A stretch of 64,000 nucleotides of DNA from positions 229,198 through 293,197 of the forward strand of contig WKKR01000005.1 in assembly GCA_009684525.1 (NCBI GenBank). Direction: 5' to 3'. This document shows positions 27,031 to 38,420 of the stretch, piece by piece. A model generated the notes under the pieces. It was not told the DNA's origin. It saw only the letters and a program-made list of their open reading frames with translations, and did not search any database. Within the stretch, counting starts at the first letter, position 1; each line of letters starts with the position of its first letter. The translations under genes were made by a program, and so were the position numbers. The stretch is from Geobacter sp. (GTDB lineage Bacteria > Desulfobacterota > Desulfuromonadia > Geobacterales > DSM-12255).

Positions 27031-30000
27031 CGGTTCATCCCCGCACCTGCGGGGAACACAGCTGGCGCTTTTTCTTATCATATTAAAGACACGGTTCATC
27101 CCCGCGCCTGCGGGGAACACGGGGCCAACTCATGTACGGCTGCGGTCTCCGTCGGTTCATCCCCGCGCCTGCGGGGAACACTCGACCGCGGGCGTGACAA
27201 TATGGGCGGCAATCGGTTCATCCCCGCGCCTGCGGGGAACACATCGAGATTAATGCAGATCCGCCGCGTGATCCCGGTTCATCCCCGCGCCTGCGGGGAA
27301 CACACCTTGTAGGCGTTGTTCATGCTGGGCTTGCCCGGTTCATCCCCGCGCCTGCGGGGAACACCGGCACGGTATTAAGCACATTACAAACGGGTTCAGT
27401 TTATCCCCGCGCCTGCGGGGAACACCTGTTTGAACATGGGGCAAACTATAACCTACACGGTTCATCCCCGCGCCTGCGGGGAACACCTTAAAAGCGCCGG
27501 TGTCCAGACCTGGGCCAGCGGTTCATCCCCGCGCCTGCGGGGAACACGGCGGCTTCCTCGCCTGCGCGTCGATGATCGGCGGTTCATCCCCGCGCCTCCG
27601 GGGAACACAAAAGAAATCGCGATCGCACCGGCAGCCAGCGCGGTTCATCCCCGCGCCTGCGGGGAACACTCCTCCTCAATGCGCTGCATCGATATGCCGT
27701 GCGGTTCATCCCCGCGCCTGCGGGGAACACTGCTGCCTGTCGCAGCTCATCCGCATGGTCTACGGTTCATCCCCGCGCCTGCGGGGAACACAGCATCTTC
27801 CGCGACCGGCGACAGGTCAGCATCGGTTCATCCCCGCGCCTGCGGGGAACACGGTCCACTTAATATGAAAACGTTTTTTTGCTACGGTTCATCCCCGCGC
27901 CTGCGGGGAACACGTTTTGTTGAGTTCACTCTCCACCCTCTGTATCGGTTCATCCCCGCGCCTGCGGGGAACACTTTCACAGCCGTTATGCCCTACGGCG
28001 TTTCACCGGTTCATCCCCGCGCCTGCGGGGAACACGGCTTCGGTCAGGTCGGATCCGAACAGGTTGGCGGTTCATCCCCGCGCCTGCGGGGAACACGGCT
28101 CAAGGTTGTCGGCAATCCGCATCTCATTCGGTTCATCCCCGCGCCTGCGGGGAACACCGTCGTACCCATTGGTTACAGCCTGCCAAGTGCGGTTCATCCC
28201 CGCGCCTGCGGGGAACACATTATCGGTTTGAGTAGGGTTTCCCATGATTACGGTTCATCCCCGCGCCTGCGGGGAACACGGCAGCGGGCGGTTAAATGTG
28301 CGCTCAATCGCCGGTTCATCCCCGCGCCTGCGGGGAACACGGGATGGCGTCGAGTTCTTCGCGCATGGCGGCCGGTTCATCCCCGCGCCTGCGGGGAACA
28401 CGCAGGGCGTCGGGTTGAGCGCGTTCCAGAGGACGGTTCATCCCCGCGCCTGCGGGGAACACGCCTCCTGTGCCTGCAGCCTTTCCTTCAACAGCGGTTC
28501 ATCCCCGCGCCTGCGGGGAACACCATCGTGGAAGGCGCGAACGGTATCCCCGTTCCGGTTCATCCCCGCGCCTGCGGGGAACACGCCGTATCCGCGCAAC
28601 ATGGCCCAATAGGTCTCGGTTCATCCCCGCGCCTGCGGGGAACACTTTTTCGAGGTCGCGCAGTCTCAGTTCCTGGTCGGTTCATCCCCGCGCCTGCGGG
28701 GAACACAGGTACTCATGCGGTATGCGGTTGTCAATCCCCGGTTCATCCCCGCGCCTGCGGGGAACACGGGCTGGCAGGGATAGTCTACCAGCAAGAGCCC
28801 GGTTCATCCCCGCGCCTGCGGGGAACACCAGGTATCAGCGACAGGAACGGGAGCAGATATCGGTTCATCCCCGCGCCTGCGGGGAACACTGCCGATGTTC
28901 GCGGGTTCTGTTCTTTTCAACCGGTTCATCCCCGCGCCTGCGGGGAACACGGGATCTGCCTGTGGTGCCTGAAAGTCGAATTCGGTTCATCCCCGCGCCT
29001 GCGGGGAACACAGATTACCGGCATACCATACGGCATTGATGACCGGTTCATCCCCGCGCCTGCGGGGAACACAATCGGCATCCTTTCCATTCTGGCAATC
29101 ATCTCGGTTCATCCCCGCGCCTGCGGGGAACACATGAATTACCTCCCCGCCGCAATCAACTCAACCGGTTCATCCCCGCGCCTGCGGGGAACACACGTAC
29201 CCGATCTCTTGCGCCGGAATATCCCGCGGTTCATCCCCGCGCCTGCGGGGAACACGACTTGGCAAACGCCTTGAGCATGGTCAGCATCGGTTCATCCCCG
29301 CGCCTGCGGGGAACACACCGCCCTCGATCAGGACCGCGACCAGAACGTCGGTTCATCCCCGCGCCTGCGGGGAACACTGCGTCATGGAGCAGTAACGCCG
29401 CTCATAGAGCGGTTCATCCCCGCGCCTGCGGGGAACACCGGGCTGGGCTGGTATCAACCACCGATCCGCGCGGTTCATCCCCGCGCCTGCGGGGAACACG
29501 TTTCCATCTCCATGTGCAGGGCCGGGTCTTTCGGTTCATCCCCGCGCCTGCGGGGAACACTGATTGCATACGGCAAGGAAAACGCCGATCGGCGGTTCAT
29601 CCCCGCGCCTGCGGGGAACACTACCGGCAGGGCCGGTTTTTGTCGCTCCCGGTCGGTTCATCCCCGCGCCTGCGGGGAACACCATGTCGTTCACCGGGAC
29701 ATGCTGCATCCACTCGGTTCATCCCCGCGCCTGCGGGGAACACGCCTGGGCCGCGGCTTCGACGCAGATCCCGACCGGTTCATCCCCGCGCCTGCGGGGA
29801 ACACCACGAAGCCGGCATGTGGGCGCGGGCAATCATCGGTTCATCCCCGCGCCTGCGGGGAACACCTCTACTCCGCAAGCGTTGCAAGCATAGCCGACGG
29901 TTCATCCCCGCGCCTGCGGGGAACACTGCCCTTTCATCTCCTCGTAGAACTCTTTGGCCGGTTCATCCCCGCGCCTGCGGGGAACACCGTAACGGGCAAC

Positions 30001-33000
30001 AAAACGTCGTACCGTAAGTCGGTTCATCCCCGCGCCTGCGGGGAACACGCTCATCAACCTTGGCCAGCGAAGCTGCACGCCGGTTCATCCCCGCGCCTGC
30101 GGGGAACACCATCTCGTCATCGCTGAACAATCCAGTGGACACGGTTCATCCCCGCGCCTGCGGGGAACACCTGAACCTTCTGCATAGCCAGATCTGCTTC
30201 ACCGGTTCATCCCCGCGCCTGCGGGGAACACCAACCACCACCGGAGGAGGTCAGATTTATGAACGGTTCATCCCCGCGCCTGCGGGGAACACCTCCCGCG
30301 CCTCAATCCACCGGATGACATTGACGGTTCATCCCCGCGCCTGCGGGGAACACTTTATAAATGGTATTAGCTCTAATAGCGTCAGCGGTTCATCCCCGCG
30401 CCTGCGGGGAACACCTATAATGTCTCGCAATAAGCGGCCAAGCCGCCGGTTCATCCCCGCGCCTGCGGGGAACACCATCTGTTCGGCCAGTATCGGCACC
30501 GGGAGATCGGTTCATCCCCGCGCCTGCGGGGAACACGCCCGACTTTGTTGTGACGCTCACTGTTCAACCGGTTCATCCCCGCGCCTGCGGGGAACACCTC
30601 GAAAGGCGTAAAAATCCACATGCCAATCTCGGTTCATCCCCGCGCCTGCGGGGAACACGACGTCACCAAATTTCGACATCATTCGCACGGCGGTTCATCC
30701 CCGCGCCTGCGGGGAACACCCGGTAACGGCGGTTTTTTGATTACCGAGAAACGGTTCATCCCCGCGCCTGCGGGGAACACGCCAAGGATGTGGTTGCGCA
30801 GGACGCCGGCGGCGGTTCATCCCCGCGCCTGCGGGGAACACGAAAACCCAGAACCAGCCCCAATCAAAGGGGGCGGTTCATCCCCGCGCCTGCGGGGAAC
30901 ACGTTCAGACGGCATAATCCACCTAACGGAACAACGGTTCATCCCCGCGCCTGCGGGGAACACATTTACCAGAACCTGGAGCGCCATCTATTACTCGGTT
31001 CATCCCCGCGCCTGCGGGGAACACACCTCGTGGTTATTGGTGACCGCAGTGTTTGACGGTTCATCCCCGCGCCTGCGGGGAACACATGCCGGGGGGTGGG
31101 ATCATTTACTCTGTCTCCGGTTCATCCCCGCGCCTGCGGGGAACACTGGTCCCTCAAAACTGAATAACACTCTTACCACGGTTCATCCCCGCGCCTGCGG
31201 GGAACACAGTAGTTACGCATTGTACGGCACATAAGATATCGGTTCATCCCCGCGCCTGCGGGGAACACACGATCTGCTGGGGGCCAACAATGCCGCGCTG
31301 CGGTTCATCCCCGCGCCTGCGGGGAACACTGCTCGATGGCGGCCACGGCCCAGCGCCATGCCGGTTCATCCCCGCGCCTGCGGGGAACACTTTGATGCAT
31401 CGTTTATTCTGTTGTCGCAAAGCGGTTCATCCCCGCGCCTGCGGGGAACACTGCTGGCCCTTCACACTGGCAATCCTCGCGTTCGGTTCATCCCCGCGCC
31501 TGCGGGGAACACGTATTTTGCCGACCGCTACCCGGCCATGATCGAGGTTCATCCCCGCGCCTGCGGGGAACACATTATCGGTTTGAGTAGGGTTTTCTAT
31601 GATTACGGTTCATCCCCGCGCCTGCGGGGAACACAACTGTATCACTGTCAAATATCCTACGTGCAACGGTTCATCCCCGCGCCTGCGGGGAACACGCTAT
31701 AATTCAAATTCTGTTGTCATGCAATATCGGTTCATCCCCGCGCCTGCGGGGAACACTTCCTGATTATTCTCTTAATAATATTGTTGCTCGGTTCATCCCC
31801 GCGCCTGCGGGGAACACCAGGTATTCATCCTCGGACGGGGCAAGTTCGACGGTTCATCCCCGCGCCTGCGGGGAACACAGCCCGGCCCCAATGGTCATGG
31901 CAGCCAGCGCCGGTTCATCCCCGCGCCTGCGGGGAACACCGTATTCGAAACCGTACCAGACGAGGACGACCCGGTTCATCCCCGCGCCTGCGGGGAACAC
32001 TTTTTTCAACATTTCCTGTTCATAGACTGTCACGGTTCATCCCCGCGCCTGCGGGGAACACCAGTATGTGGCCTCGGAGCGTACTGCATGTACCGGTTCA
32101 TCCCCGCGCCTGCGGGGAACACCTGGTAAATAAACTATTGACAATTTTATTTGGCGGTTCATCCCCGCGCCTGCGGGGAACACGCCTCGATGGCAGCCTG
32201 ACCGATATGTGGGAGCGGTTCATCCCCGCGCCTGCGGGGAACACTGCTGCAGCAGGTACTCGATGATATCAATGAGCGGTTCATCCCCGCGCCTGCGGGG
32301 AACACAGTGCGGTCAAACTGTTCGCTTTTATTATCGCCGGTTCATCCCCGCGCCTGCGGGGAACACATCATCCGCATATTGTTGGCCCATACCTCGTCCG
32401 GTTCATCCCCGCGCCTGCGGGGAACACTAAAAAGCGCTTTAACATGTGTTTACCCCTTTCGGTTCATCCCCGCGCCTGCGGGGAACACAGCGCCAGAGCT
32501 CCCTTGAGGGTGTGAATCAGCGGTTCATCCCCGCGCCTGCGGGGAACACCGATGATGCGCATTATCCTGTGCATACTGCTGCGGTTCATCCCCGCGCCTG
32601 CGGGGAACACTGGTATTATCCTCCTGGTGATTAAGATGCCCCCGGTTCATCCCCGCGCCTGCGGGGAACACTCATACGATATGCCTAGAATATGCGCGGC
32701 ATCCGGTTCATCCCCGCGCCTGCGGGGAACACGGTTAGCTTCTATGCACAATGGATACATAAAACGGTTCATCCCCGCGCCTGCGGGGAACACCACCCGC
32801 CCGCAATTGGGGCATAGTGCCGGGTCGGTTCATCCCCGCGCCTGCGGGGAACACTAGGATGGTGAGTAGGGCTAGATTTAACATCCCGGTTCATCCCCGC
32901 GCCTGCGGGGAACACAGTAGCCCCAATCAGAATCTCGACACATGATGCGGTTCATCCCCGCGCCTGCGGGGAACACCACGAGGGTCTCCTTTGTTTGAGG

Positions 33001-34135
33001 TTTATGCGCGGTTCATCCCCGCGCCTGCGGGGAACACCTCTAGCAACATATCAGTGAAATCAGAAAACTCGGTTCATCCCCGCGCCTGCGGGGAACACCC
33101 GGGATAACCCTTGCTCAAGCAGAAGCAAAACGGTTCATCCCCGCGCCTGCGGGGAACACCGCAACCCATTGCTGTACGGTGAAGGCGTGAGCGGTTCATC
33201 CCCGCGCCTGCGGGGAACACGAGTTTCAAAGTCGGCCGCGGTGATGCGGGCGCGGTTCATCCCCGCGCCTGCGGGGAACACCCGGGGCGATTTCATGGCT
33301 ATGCGACCATATCCGGTTCATCCCCGCGCCTGCGGGGAACACGCACTAAACACGTCATCAACACGCTATATACGCGGTTCATCCCCGCGCCTGCGGGGAA
33401 CACGAATTTCCGATCTCATGATGCGGCTGGAAATTCGGTTCATCCCCGCGCCTGCGGGGAACACCTCATGGCGGTAGACTCTGAGATTGTCGATCGCGGT
33501 TCATCCCCGCGCCTGCGGGGAACACTTCATCTGCCCGACGTGATTACATACGTGGCACGGTTCATCCCCGCGCCTGCGGGGAACACCATTCGCCTGGATC
33601 TGTCGGCACCATCCGGGGCGGTTCATCCCCGCGCCTGCGGGGAACACCAGCTCAACGCCGCCAAAGACGAGCTCAAGCTCGGTTCATCCCCGCGCCTGCG
33701 GGGAACACTATTCGTGGGCGAAGGCGTTCTGCCCTTCTATCGGTTCATCCCCGCGCCTGCGGGGAACACATGTTGCCGGAGGCGCTGGTCTCCATTTCCT
33801 TCGGTTCATCCCCGCGCCTGCGGGGAACACATTTCTGCGGCCTTATTGACTGATTCGATACGCGGTTCATCCCCGCGCCTGCGGGGAACACGCCGAGCCC
33901 CATGGCGCGGGCTTTGGCGCGGCAGGTTCATCCCCGCGCCTGCGGGGAACACATTTCTGCGGCCTTATTGACTGATTCGATACGCGGTTCATCCCCGCGC
34001 CTGCGGGGAACACGGCAAACCCTCCAATAAACGCGACACCTACTACGGTTCATCCCCGCGCCTGCGGGGAACACGGTATACGGCGGGCCGGGTGGGGTGG
34101 CAAGAGCGGTTCATCCCCGCGCCTGCGGGGAACAC
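27031..34135 (-). CRISPR. Type I-E CRISPR array, 117 repeats and 116 spacers
   Basis: A 29-bp repeat recurs at a constant 61-bp period from 27031 to 34135 (7076 bp between first and last repeat starts is exactly 116 periods), so spacers are 32 nt. In transcript sense (minus strand) the repeat runs GTGTTCCCCGC-AGGC-GCGGGGATGAACCG with an inner GC-rich hairpin typical of type I-E. Degenerate repeats sit at the left end: C-A-C in place of C-G-C at 27045, AGTTTATCC at 27398 and CTCC at 27596. This, and the cas genes on the right, make the right side leader-proximal. Spacers 28219-28250 and 31574-31605 differ at two bases; 33831-33862 and 33953-33984 are identical. Confidence 0.98.
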
Positions 34136-34213
34136 ACTTCTTCTACTTCCTCAAAATAATTGAGGTAATTGCACTGCAAAAATTCCACCGACTGCACCAC
34201 CCTCTATACGCCC
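34136..34213 (-). promoter_or_regulatory. CRISPR leader
   Basis: This 78-bp AT-rich interval lies between the last intact repeat and cas2. It contains the inverted repeat CCTCAA-AATAA-TTGAGG (34149-34165) close to the array, a possible integration or protein-binding signal. I could not define clear -35/-10 boxes for the array transcript; the promoter could extend into the cas2 end. Confidence 0.65.
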
Positions 34214-35426
<1,213 letters not shown>

Positions 35427-35575
35427 GGCTCGGCCTCGTTACTTTACCTTATTGTGAAACCCGCGCTGGCATGCTGGTGCGGGCATCCCTGGATCGCATC
35501 GCCGCAAACCCGTGAACAGGGGCGGGGAACCCCGCCCCGATTCCGCAAATGCACCCAATGAATTGACTCAATAGT
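35427..35575 (-). other. Hairpin-rich gap between cas6e and cas1
   Basis: This is the only large gap in the cas operon. It holds GGGGCGGGG-AA-CCCCGCCCC (35519-35538), a 9-bp perfect stem without a T run, and a second stem CCCGC...GCGGG (35460-35483) with an inner GCATGC. On the minus strand the first hairpin contains GGTTCCCCGCC, sharing GTTCCCCGC with the CRISPR repeat. No reading frame fits. Confidence 0.6.
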
Positions 35576-36181
35576 TCAAACCCGCGCCAACGACAGCAGA
35601 CCGCAGCCGAAGGCCTTGGCTGGGCCGATGCCGGTATGCACCAGCACCGTTATTGCCTCTGCATTCTCCACCTGTATTACTCCTTGAAAACTGACTTGCT
35701 GTATCTTGCCGGCCCGGCCTTCCCCGCTCTTTCTGAATCTTAACGGGAACACCGGATCAATCGTCAACACCTCCAATGATGCTGCATCCTCCAGCTTCCG
35801 CTCGATCCATGCCCGTTGGTCATTCTCTCGGACCAATGGCACGCGGCACTTCTTCACCTCTCCGGCGGCATTCATCCGTCCCCCTTCATCGTTGATCATC
35901 TTCACAGGATTGGCCACCAGGAGGAAACGCAACCGCTGTCCAGTTTGCAGGCTCAACGGATACTCCTTGCTAGCCAGGATGCGTGCCGAATCGGACGACT
36001 TCTCCGGTTTACGCAACGATTGCATCAGCACTTCAGCACCATGACGATCCGACTGACCGACACGAAAGAGGAAGTCGCGCTCCGCCTCCGCATCCTCCGG
36101 AAACAATCGCCACAAAACGCGATGAATCTCGTAGGGGTTACGAGAGACAGCGCCGCTTATCATGATCTTACTCAGATACAT
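35576..36181 (-). CDS. cas6e: Type I-E Cas6e crRNA endonuclease
   Basis: The 201-residue protein has the tandem ferredoxin-like layout of Cas6e/CasE: MYLSKIMISGA at the start with a nearby His (EIHRVLWRLFPED) that fits the catalytic histidine, and a C-terminal glycine loop TGIGPAKAFGCGLLSLA. It cuts the repeat RNA and stays bound in Cascade. The ATG at 36181 follows GGGAGGTGACC and overlaps cas5 by 14 bp. Confidence 0.93.
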   Translation of the reverse strand: MYLSKIMISGAVSRNPYEIHRVLWRLFPEDAEAERDFLFRVGQSDRHGAEVLMQSLRKPEKSSDSARILASKEYPLSLQTGQRLRFLLVANPVKMINDEGGRMNAAGEVKKCRVPLVRENDQRAWIERKLEDAASLEVLTIDPVFPLRFRKSGEGRAGKIQQVSFQGVIQVENAEAITVLVHTGIGPAKAFGCGLLSLARV

Positions 36182-36848
36182 GGTCACCTCCCAGCATATA
36201 GAGGTTGCGCCCGGCGAACTGGCGCGGCTGATTGATCAACGGCACGTCTCGCACCCGCTTCATCTTGTCGCTGATCTTCTCCTCGCTGTAGATCGTGCCC
36301 CCCTGCGGCGCAACCTTCTTTAACACCTCCACCTCGTTTATCTCCGAAATACGCGCATGGAAGAGCGGACGGGCAAGCGGGCAACTGCGCCGCCCCAGGT
36401 ACGGCGTGAAAAACGGCTGTTTCACCGCCCGTTCCAGTTCATCAAGGGTTGGCGCCGCTCCGGAGCGATTCCAGAGTGCCACGGTAAACTCGGCGTCATA
36501 CAGGTATTCGCGCCAGGTCTGGATGGTTTCGTGGCTCTTCAGGCCGACGTAATCCTCTCGCGCACCCTTCACCGTGTGGTAGTCGGTCATCTTGACCATC
36601 CGCAATCGCCGGTCAGTACCGTCTTTACGGGGAATACGGCGTTCATCCACCCGCACCGCCATGCCAACGTTGTCGGCAAGTGCCTGCAAGCGCCCTCGCT
36701 CGGTACGTCCAATGCCGAGGCAGGCCCCGAGCAGTCCCAGAAGACCGCTTCTGGTCGGGAAATTCGCCGACGGCCGCAACCCCTCGAAGGTATGCTCACC
36801 CCAAGCCTGCATGGGGCCGTGGAGTTTGAGAATGAGATAGTCTCCCAT
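36168..36848 (-). CDS. cas5e: Type I-E Cas5 Cascade subunit
   Basis: The 226-residue RAMP protein starts with LILKLHGPMQAWGEHTFEGLRPSANFPTRSGLLGLLGACLG (read in parts: LKLHGPMQAWG and PTRSGLLGLLGA), the Cas5e/CasD signature. It binds the 5' handle of crRNA at the foot of Cascade. It begins 3 bp after the cas7 stop. Confidence 0.95.
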   Translation of the reverse strand: MGDYLILKLHGPMQAWGEHTFEGLRPSANFPTRSGLLGLLGACLGIGRTERGRLQALADNVGMAVRVDERRIPRKDGTDRRLRMVKMTDYHTVKGAREDYVGLKSHETIQTWREYLYDAEFTVALWNRSGAAPTLDELERAVKQPFFTPYLGRRSCPLARPLFHARISEINEVEVLKKVAPQGGTIYSEEKISDKMKRVRDVPLINQPRQFAGRNLYMLGGDHVSE

Positions 36849-36851
36849 GGT

Positions 36852-37940
36852 TTACCCCTCTCCGTTGTTGCGTACCCATGCCTTCAGTTCGTCCAGCGTT
36901 TTTGCAGTCTTCACCCCTTCCAGTGTGCTTGCGGCAATTGCGAACTGGGCACACCGCTCGTCAAGTCCGTAACCGGTGTGGATCGCCTTCCAATAGTCTT
37001 GAAGTGCTTCTACGGATGGCTTAAGGAATCCCTTGGTTGCCTTAACCGGCTCTTCAAAGGCATTCGCAAGGGATACGGGAATATCGGAAAACGACACCAT
37101 AGCCAAGTCGGCCAGGTTGTGGGCGGCAAAGCTTTGTTGCTTGGCAGAGGGGACAACCGTCGCCATCAGGTGCAGTACGTGAGCGGCGATCTCAAGCGCC
37201 TTCTCGCGCGGAACGTTCCCGAGATTCGCCTGCAACTGGGCAACGTTTAGGCTGGCGTAGCGATAGAAGACTCCACTGGAGAATTCCTGGGTATCCAGGT
37301 GGCCGGAGCCCAGTTCCTGCAAATCGTCAACGGCGGTAAACCAATCGATGTCGGCATCGACGGTATGTGTGGTAATGGCATGAGCAACGGCAAGGGCGCC
37401 ATCTACCTTGCCGAGTTCGCTCATAAGTCCCGAGGTAGCCATGCGTCCGGAAAGGGCGATATCGAGCCCCTTTGCCAGCGCCTGACGCATGGCTTCGGCC
37501 TGTTCCTTCAACTGCTTCGTCAGCGCCTTTTCGTCCAGTTTCTGTTCTTCCGCCTTCTTTACCTGCTCACAGAACCAGGCAAACTCTTCCACCGCCCAGG
37601 GAGCCACGGCGTCGCCTTCCACAACCGCTTCCGCATTTAGGTCCTTGGCGGTAAGAAGCGTCATGGTTTTGCCGATAAGCTCGGCATCAAAGCGCCTGGA
37701 AAGTGCCTTAACGAAGAGTTCTTTCAAATCGGAGAGATGCTTCGTGCGGACAGTCGCCTCCCCCAAATGCTCGGCATAATAGGGGCTCTTACGCATAGTC
37801 CGTTTCAGACTCTGGCTGGAGACGCGCACCCGGCGCTTGCCACCGAAGATGGCCGATTTCTGCATGTTCATGTCGTCGCGATTGAGGCAGGAAGGGCTGT
37901 GGGAAATAAGGATGTGGAAGTTCACAAAATTCTTGTTCAT
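36852..37940 (-). CDS. cas7e: Type I-E Cas7 backbone subunit
   Basis: The 362-residue Cas7e/CasC (Cse4) begins [20 protein letters not shown] and has KRRVRSSQ-like [13 protein letters not shown] and the [16 protein letters not shown] segment typical of the family. Several copies form the crRNA-binding backbone of Cascade. AAAGGAAC is the ribosome site. It lies 30 bp after cse2. Confidence 0.96.
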   Translation of the reverse strand: MNKNFVNFHILISHSPSCLNRDDMNMQKSAIFGGKRRVRVSSQSLKRTMRKSPYYAEHLGEATVRTKHLSDLKELFVKALSRRFDAELIGKTMTLLTAKDLNAEAVVEGDAVAPWAVEEFAWFCEQVKKAEEQKLDEKALTKQLKEQAEAMRQALAKGLDIALSGRMATSGLMSELGKVDGALAVAHAITTHTVDADIDWFTAVDDLQELGSGHLDTQEFSSGVFYRYASLNVAQLQANLGNVPREKALEIAAHVLHLMATVVPSAKQQSFAAHNLADLAMVSFSDIPVSLANAFEEPVKATKGFLKPSVEALQDYWKAIHTGYGLDERCAQFAIAASTLEGVKTAKTLDELKAWVRNNGEG

Positions 37941-37970
37941 GGCAATGTTCCTTTCTTTGTATGAAGATTT

Positions 37971-38420
37971 TTATTTCGATTGATTGATGAAATAGTCTTC
38001 CAGCAGGTCGCGCTTGCTCCGATCATTCCAGTACCAAAGAGTATTCGCAACTTTTGACCAGTTAGCAGTAGGCTCAGTCATTTGCAGGATGCGACGCAAC
38101 TGAACCATGTCGTTTGGTTCGTCGGAGCGTACCACTTGGAACAGTCGTTTTTCACTGACGCCCTTGCCTTTAGTAAGTGCCTTGCCAAGTCCCACGTCGT
38201 CTGTGCCGTGATTGATGTAGGGCAGGCAGAATATCAGACGTTGGTATGCGCGTTTTTCCCATTCCGCATGGGCCTTGCCGCTGTACAACCGGTAAAATGC
38301 CGGCACATCCAAAAGCTCTTCCGGCTTGGCAACCCGCCGGAGTTCAGCCTTTGCCCCATTGGACAACTGCTCCCAGGCGTGGTAAAGCATCATGAATTCA
38401 GGGTGTTTCTGCGGTTCCAT
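37971..38420 (-). CDS. cse2: Type I-E Cse2 small subunit
   Basis: The 149-residue basic helical protein has the Cse2/CasB pattern: WEQLSNGAKAELRRVAKPEELLDVPAFYRL and a C-terminal LRRILQMTE...WSKVANTLWYWND. Two copies form the belly of Cascade and stabilise the R-loop. The ATG at 38420 (AAAGGAGGGGACG upstream) overlaps the end of cse1 by 23 bp. Confidence 0.95.
   Translation of the reverse strand: MEPQKHPEFMMLYHAWEQLSNGAKAELRRVAKPEELLDVPAFYRLYSGKAHAEWEKRAYQRLIFCLPYINHGTDDVGLGKALTKGKGVSEKRLFQVVRSDEPNDMVQLRRILQMTEPTANWSKVANTLWYWNDRSKRDLLEDYFINQSK

Noticed and set aside
27430..34000. Long plus-strand reading frames with a repeating proline- and arginine-rich protein pattern (up to 614 codons)
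   Set aside because: They are produced by the CRISPR array: a 61-bp period without stops in the repeat gives a 183-bp translation cycle. There are no ribosome sites or homologous domains.
34149..34165. IHF site in the CRISPR leader
   Set aside because: The inverted repeat CCTCAA-N5-TTGAGG resembles, but does not fit, the WATCAANNNNTTR consensus.
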